DNA from: Clostridia bacterium
GTDB lineage: Bacteria; Bacillota; Clostridia; Christensenellales; Borkfalkiaceae
NCBI GenBank assembly: GCA_017536205.1
Contig: JAFXHX010000008.1
Span: forward strand, 62,001 to 126,000
Length of the DNA stretch: 64,000 bases
Direction: 5' to 3'
The position numbers and the translations under genes are program-made. Under the pieces are notes generated by a model, which saw only the letters and a list, made by a program, of their open reading frames with translations, did no database searches and was not told the DNA's origin. Of the stretch, positions 63,401 to 64,000 are shown one piece after another; position 1 is the first letter of the stretch; each line of letters opens with the position of its first letter.

Positions 63401-63741
63401 CCCAAACTATCAACAAACTTATACGAAACGGTGTACTCACCTACTTGGTTAAGTACGTGGCCGATTTCGTCGTTTGCTTCGTAAATCATACCGTTAGGAT
63501 AGGTTATTGAACCCTCGGTAATAACGAGAGAATTACCATAGCCGTCAATAGCAACACCGGTAAGCCTATCGTCAAGAAGTAAGGTCGAGTTGAAAGCATA
63601 CTTTTCTTCAATTTGGGTTAATTCTATTTCTTTAGAATTAGCGTTAACGCTAGAAATGTTAGCAACGCCGAAACCCAAACCGAACATCATAATTGCAGAT
63701 AGGCAAATAACTGCAATTTTTTTGTTGATTGTAGTTTTCAT
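60415..63741 (-). CDS. Secreted 1108-aa protein with Ig-like domains and a Cys cluster
   Basis: Signal peptide (about 1-34, ending SVNA). Residues 60-130 and the C-terminal 150 residues are Ig/cadherin-like (EYTVSYKFVDSLGK; KGDYEVRIYAYDSVGN). Residues 130-380 look like a beta-sandwich (LamG/CBM-like). Near residue 905 a compact CKDNCQCVACKK cluster interrupts the beta-rich pattern. It has no lipobox or LPXTG. In the operon it is the first secreted gene after the sugar ABC permease and just before the DUF4838 gene, so it may bind the same extracellular polymer. SD AAAGGAG. Confidence 0.85.
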   Translation of the reverse strand: MKTTINKKIAVICLSAIMMFGLGFGVANISSVNANSKEIELTQIEEKYAFNSTLLLDDRLTGVAIDGYGNSLVITEGSITYPNGMIYEANDEIGHVLNQVGEYTVSYKFVDSLGKTITVYDTFDVMSEYFYLSNENGSTITASSPENPLGSKEDGISVNLNDGCEFVFNKPIDLNKEGLVDIISFDPEGYDHDLLANSGIYKTNAEFVTVTLTDAYDPSIYVFYRLCVKNQNGYGYIRSGTNSQQDSGLIVNETLTGRWDRVVAYIDGVRHVNHFGSTQGAQSGGSAQRNGIYYLKYDFKNNYTYVSTGVKDILISQLQNPACYTTGVKMFQGFTTGEVFVSLKVENYEGTGYQVDITSVGDMSGTELIKNFNGTNWEENYKDERAPDVYVDVDLTENNSVYCAIGENFVLPTANVYDVNLATDIRVNVYKDYYSDNQRTPITITGGMFNVRDNEVYTVEYSAKDYAGNVGKSYFDVIPVDVSGITSSKALNHIGTLTFETDKLTQIYSGETVTLPAYTLSTYNLDSALKIDITATCKGKTYNIDPETLEFIPSTTGTYQITYAISDNAVSKVLTYSVECVSNGIIRFVEKPFAYRNYLAGFTYELKPLSAYKYVDFATPVASKVYVQYDGEGEWTEVTDIEKFVVSSTATSLQFKYVATEAMPGQDAPYALSDVANVVNVGGGTALIPQNYFIGDVPFNGVVGRNLTYDTVNEGTNVISFVNPIQVGSFNFTFYTYIKSGNVGSISAINIILTDIYNTENKAVFTIYEQNDKYYFITDQTQDGVLLADISLLNTMDKMFTYDHNYRKATYGETEVDYLIDFTTELAYLDIELVDVTGTVTFRPDKLANVVFSSNLTSDKTTSNYYITRDHGNHIIGDSVTIYAPSVADILTPTRYFNYEKCKDNCQCVACKKNPTNYVSLEIINKDTGNHVKVLDENGNEVVCDGIANDPTKDYTLVLNEYATYQVILYVRDVSKQNTTALTKEARDTYNIKVINDKAPVITLGNGIVAESVMNVGIGETFTIPFTVSDDNTLLEDLIVSVMIRHKHRGYLIHTAEPFDYIEVESLSDVVEITDTCAINRKGDYEVRIYAYDSVGNFTLATFTIHVS

Positions 63742-63779
63742 ATAGTCTCCTTTAAAATTAATGTTTTCAAAGCGTAATA

Positions 63780-64000
63780 TTATTCTTTAATACCACCCAT
63801 TGAAATATTGCCTAAAAGTCTATCTTTAACGCAGATAAACAATATAATCATAGGTAATGCAACGGTCATCGTCGCAGCAATTTTTGCAGGTGTACCAGTC
63901 ATACCCTCAATGTTTGACCCTTGAATAACCTGTTGAACTGCCAAAGATAAAGTTGGGTGCGAAGGTAAGTATAATAAAGGTGTAGCATAGTCGTTCCAAC
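63780..64000 (-). CDS. Carbohydrate ABC transporter permease (MalG/LplC-like), 5' end outside window
   Basis: Only the C-terminal 73 residues are present, in frame to the window end. They include the EAA-loop-adjacent segment WNDYATPLLYLPSH, one TM helix (IAATMTVALPMIILF) and the C-terminal GNISMGGIKE, which is typical of the second permease of sugar (often oligosaccharide) ABC importers. It starts the operon part seen here. 38 nt separate it from the 1108-aa gene. Confidence 0.9.
   Translation of the reverse strand, partial: WNDYATPLLYLPSHPTLSLAVQQVIQGSNIEGMTGTPAKIAATMTVALPMIILFICVKDRLLGNISMGGIKE

Overview
The window looks like a chromosome segment of a low-GC Bacillota (class Clostridia), probably an uncultured, gut-type spore-forming lineage. 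The evidence is the AT-rich sequence with the standard code, Firmicutes-type gene orders (cysteine desulfurase-thiI; scpA-scpB-membrane protein-ytfJ-dacF-rluB), a LexA with clostridial-type context, the sporulation peptidase SpoIVB, and no outer-membrane genes. The species cannot be named from the sequence alone.

Layout. Positions 2-7000 (+): a partial U32 peptidase-family protein (tRNA/rRNA hydroxylation family), mutS2, a small membrane protein, a cysteine desulfurase and thiI. 7029-9200 (-): a class A penicillin-binding protein. 9305-15988 (+): the compact operon miaB-mutS-mutL-miaA, joining tRNA A37 modification to mismatch repair. 16019-19201: lexA, a 59-aa Cys-rich protein, hflX and a tyrosine recombinase. 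19308-20723: three very small membrane or zinc-ribbon proteins and a YgjP-type metallopeptidase. 20853-26060: a PadR-type regulator fused to a membrane domain, a TIM-barrel isomerase, an atypical M24 peptidase, an AraC regulator and a DUF1295 reductase-like protein. 26081-31258 (-): azlCD, a lipoprotein, a ThrE-type exporter, upp and uraA. 31451-31631: tRNA-Ser(UGA) and a remnant of its 3' end. 31793-35482: a 1229-aa lipoprotein with Cys/His modules and BspA-like leucine-rich repeats. 35511-42775 (-): a small membrane peptide, rluB, dacF, ytfJ, a DUF2953-like protein, scpB, scpA, a second D-Ala-D-Ala carboxypeptidase, a SpoIIM-like protein and spoIVB. 42854: a TetR regulator.

Positions 43546-64000 (-) form a secretion locus. 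It holds the end of a sugar ABC permease, a 1108-aa secreted Ig-like protein, a DUF4838 lipoprotein, a 2130-aa lipoprotein, and a second unit of a 42-aa peptide followed by a 2548-aa secreted protein. The two giant proteins are paralogues: they share C-terminal modules, a 37-bp identical coding block and a 61-bp identical stop/terminator block. The locus probably binds or processes an extracellular polymer (glycan or glycoprotein), but no classical catalytic domain is recognised in the giants.

Two genome-wide habits stand out. First, many first genes have a promoter whose -10 box ends exactly 6 nt before the start codon, so their mRNAs should be leaderless; genes inside operons use ordinary Shine-Dalgarno (SD) sites. 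Second, pyrimidine-ending codons are mostly C-ending before a G and T-ending elsewhere, which makes CpG (for example AACGTT) very frequent in an AT-rich genome.
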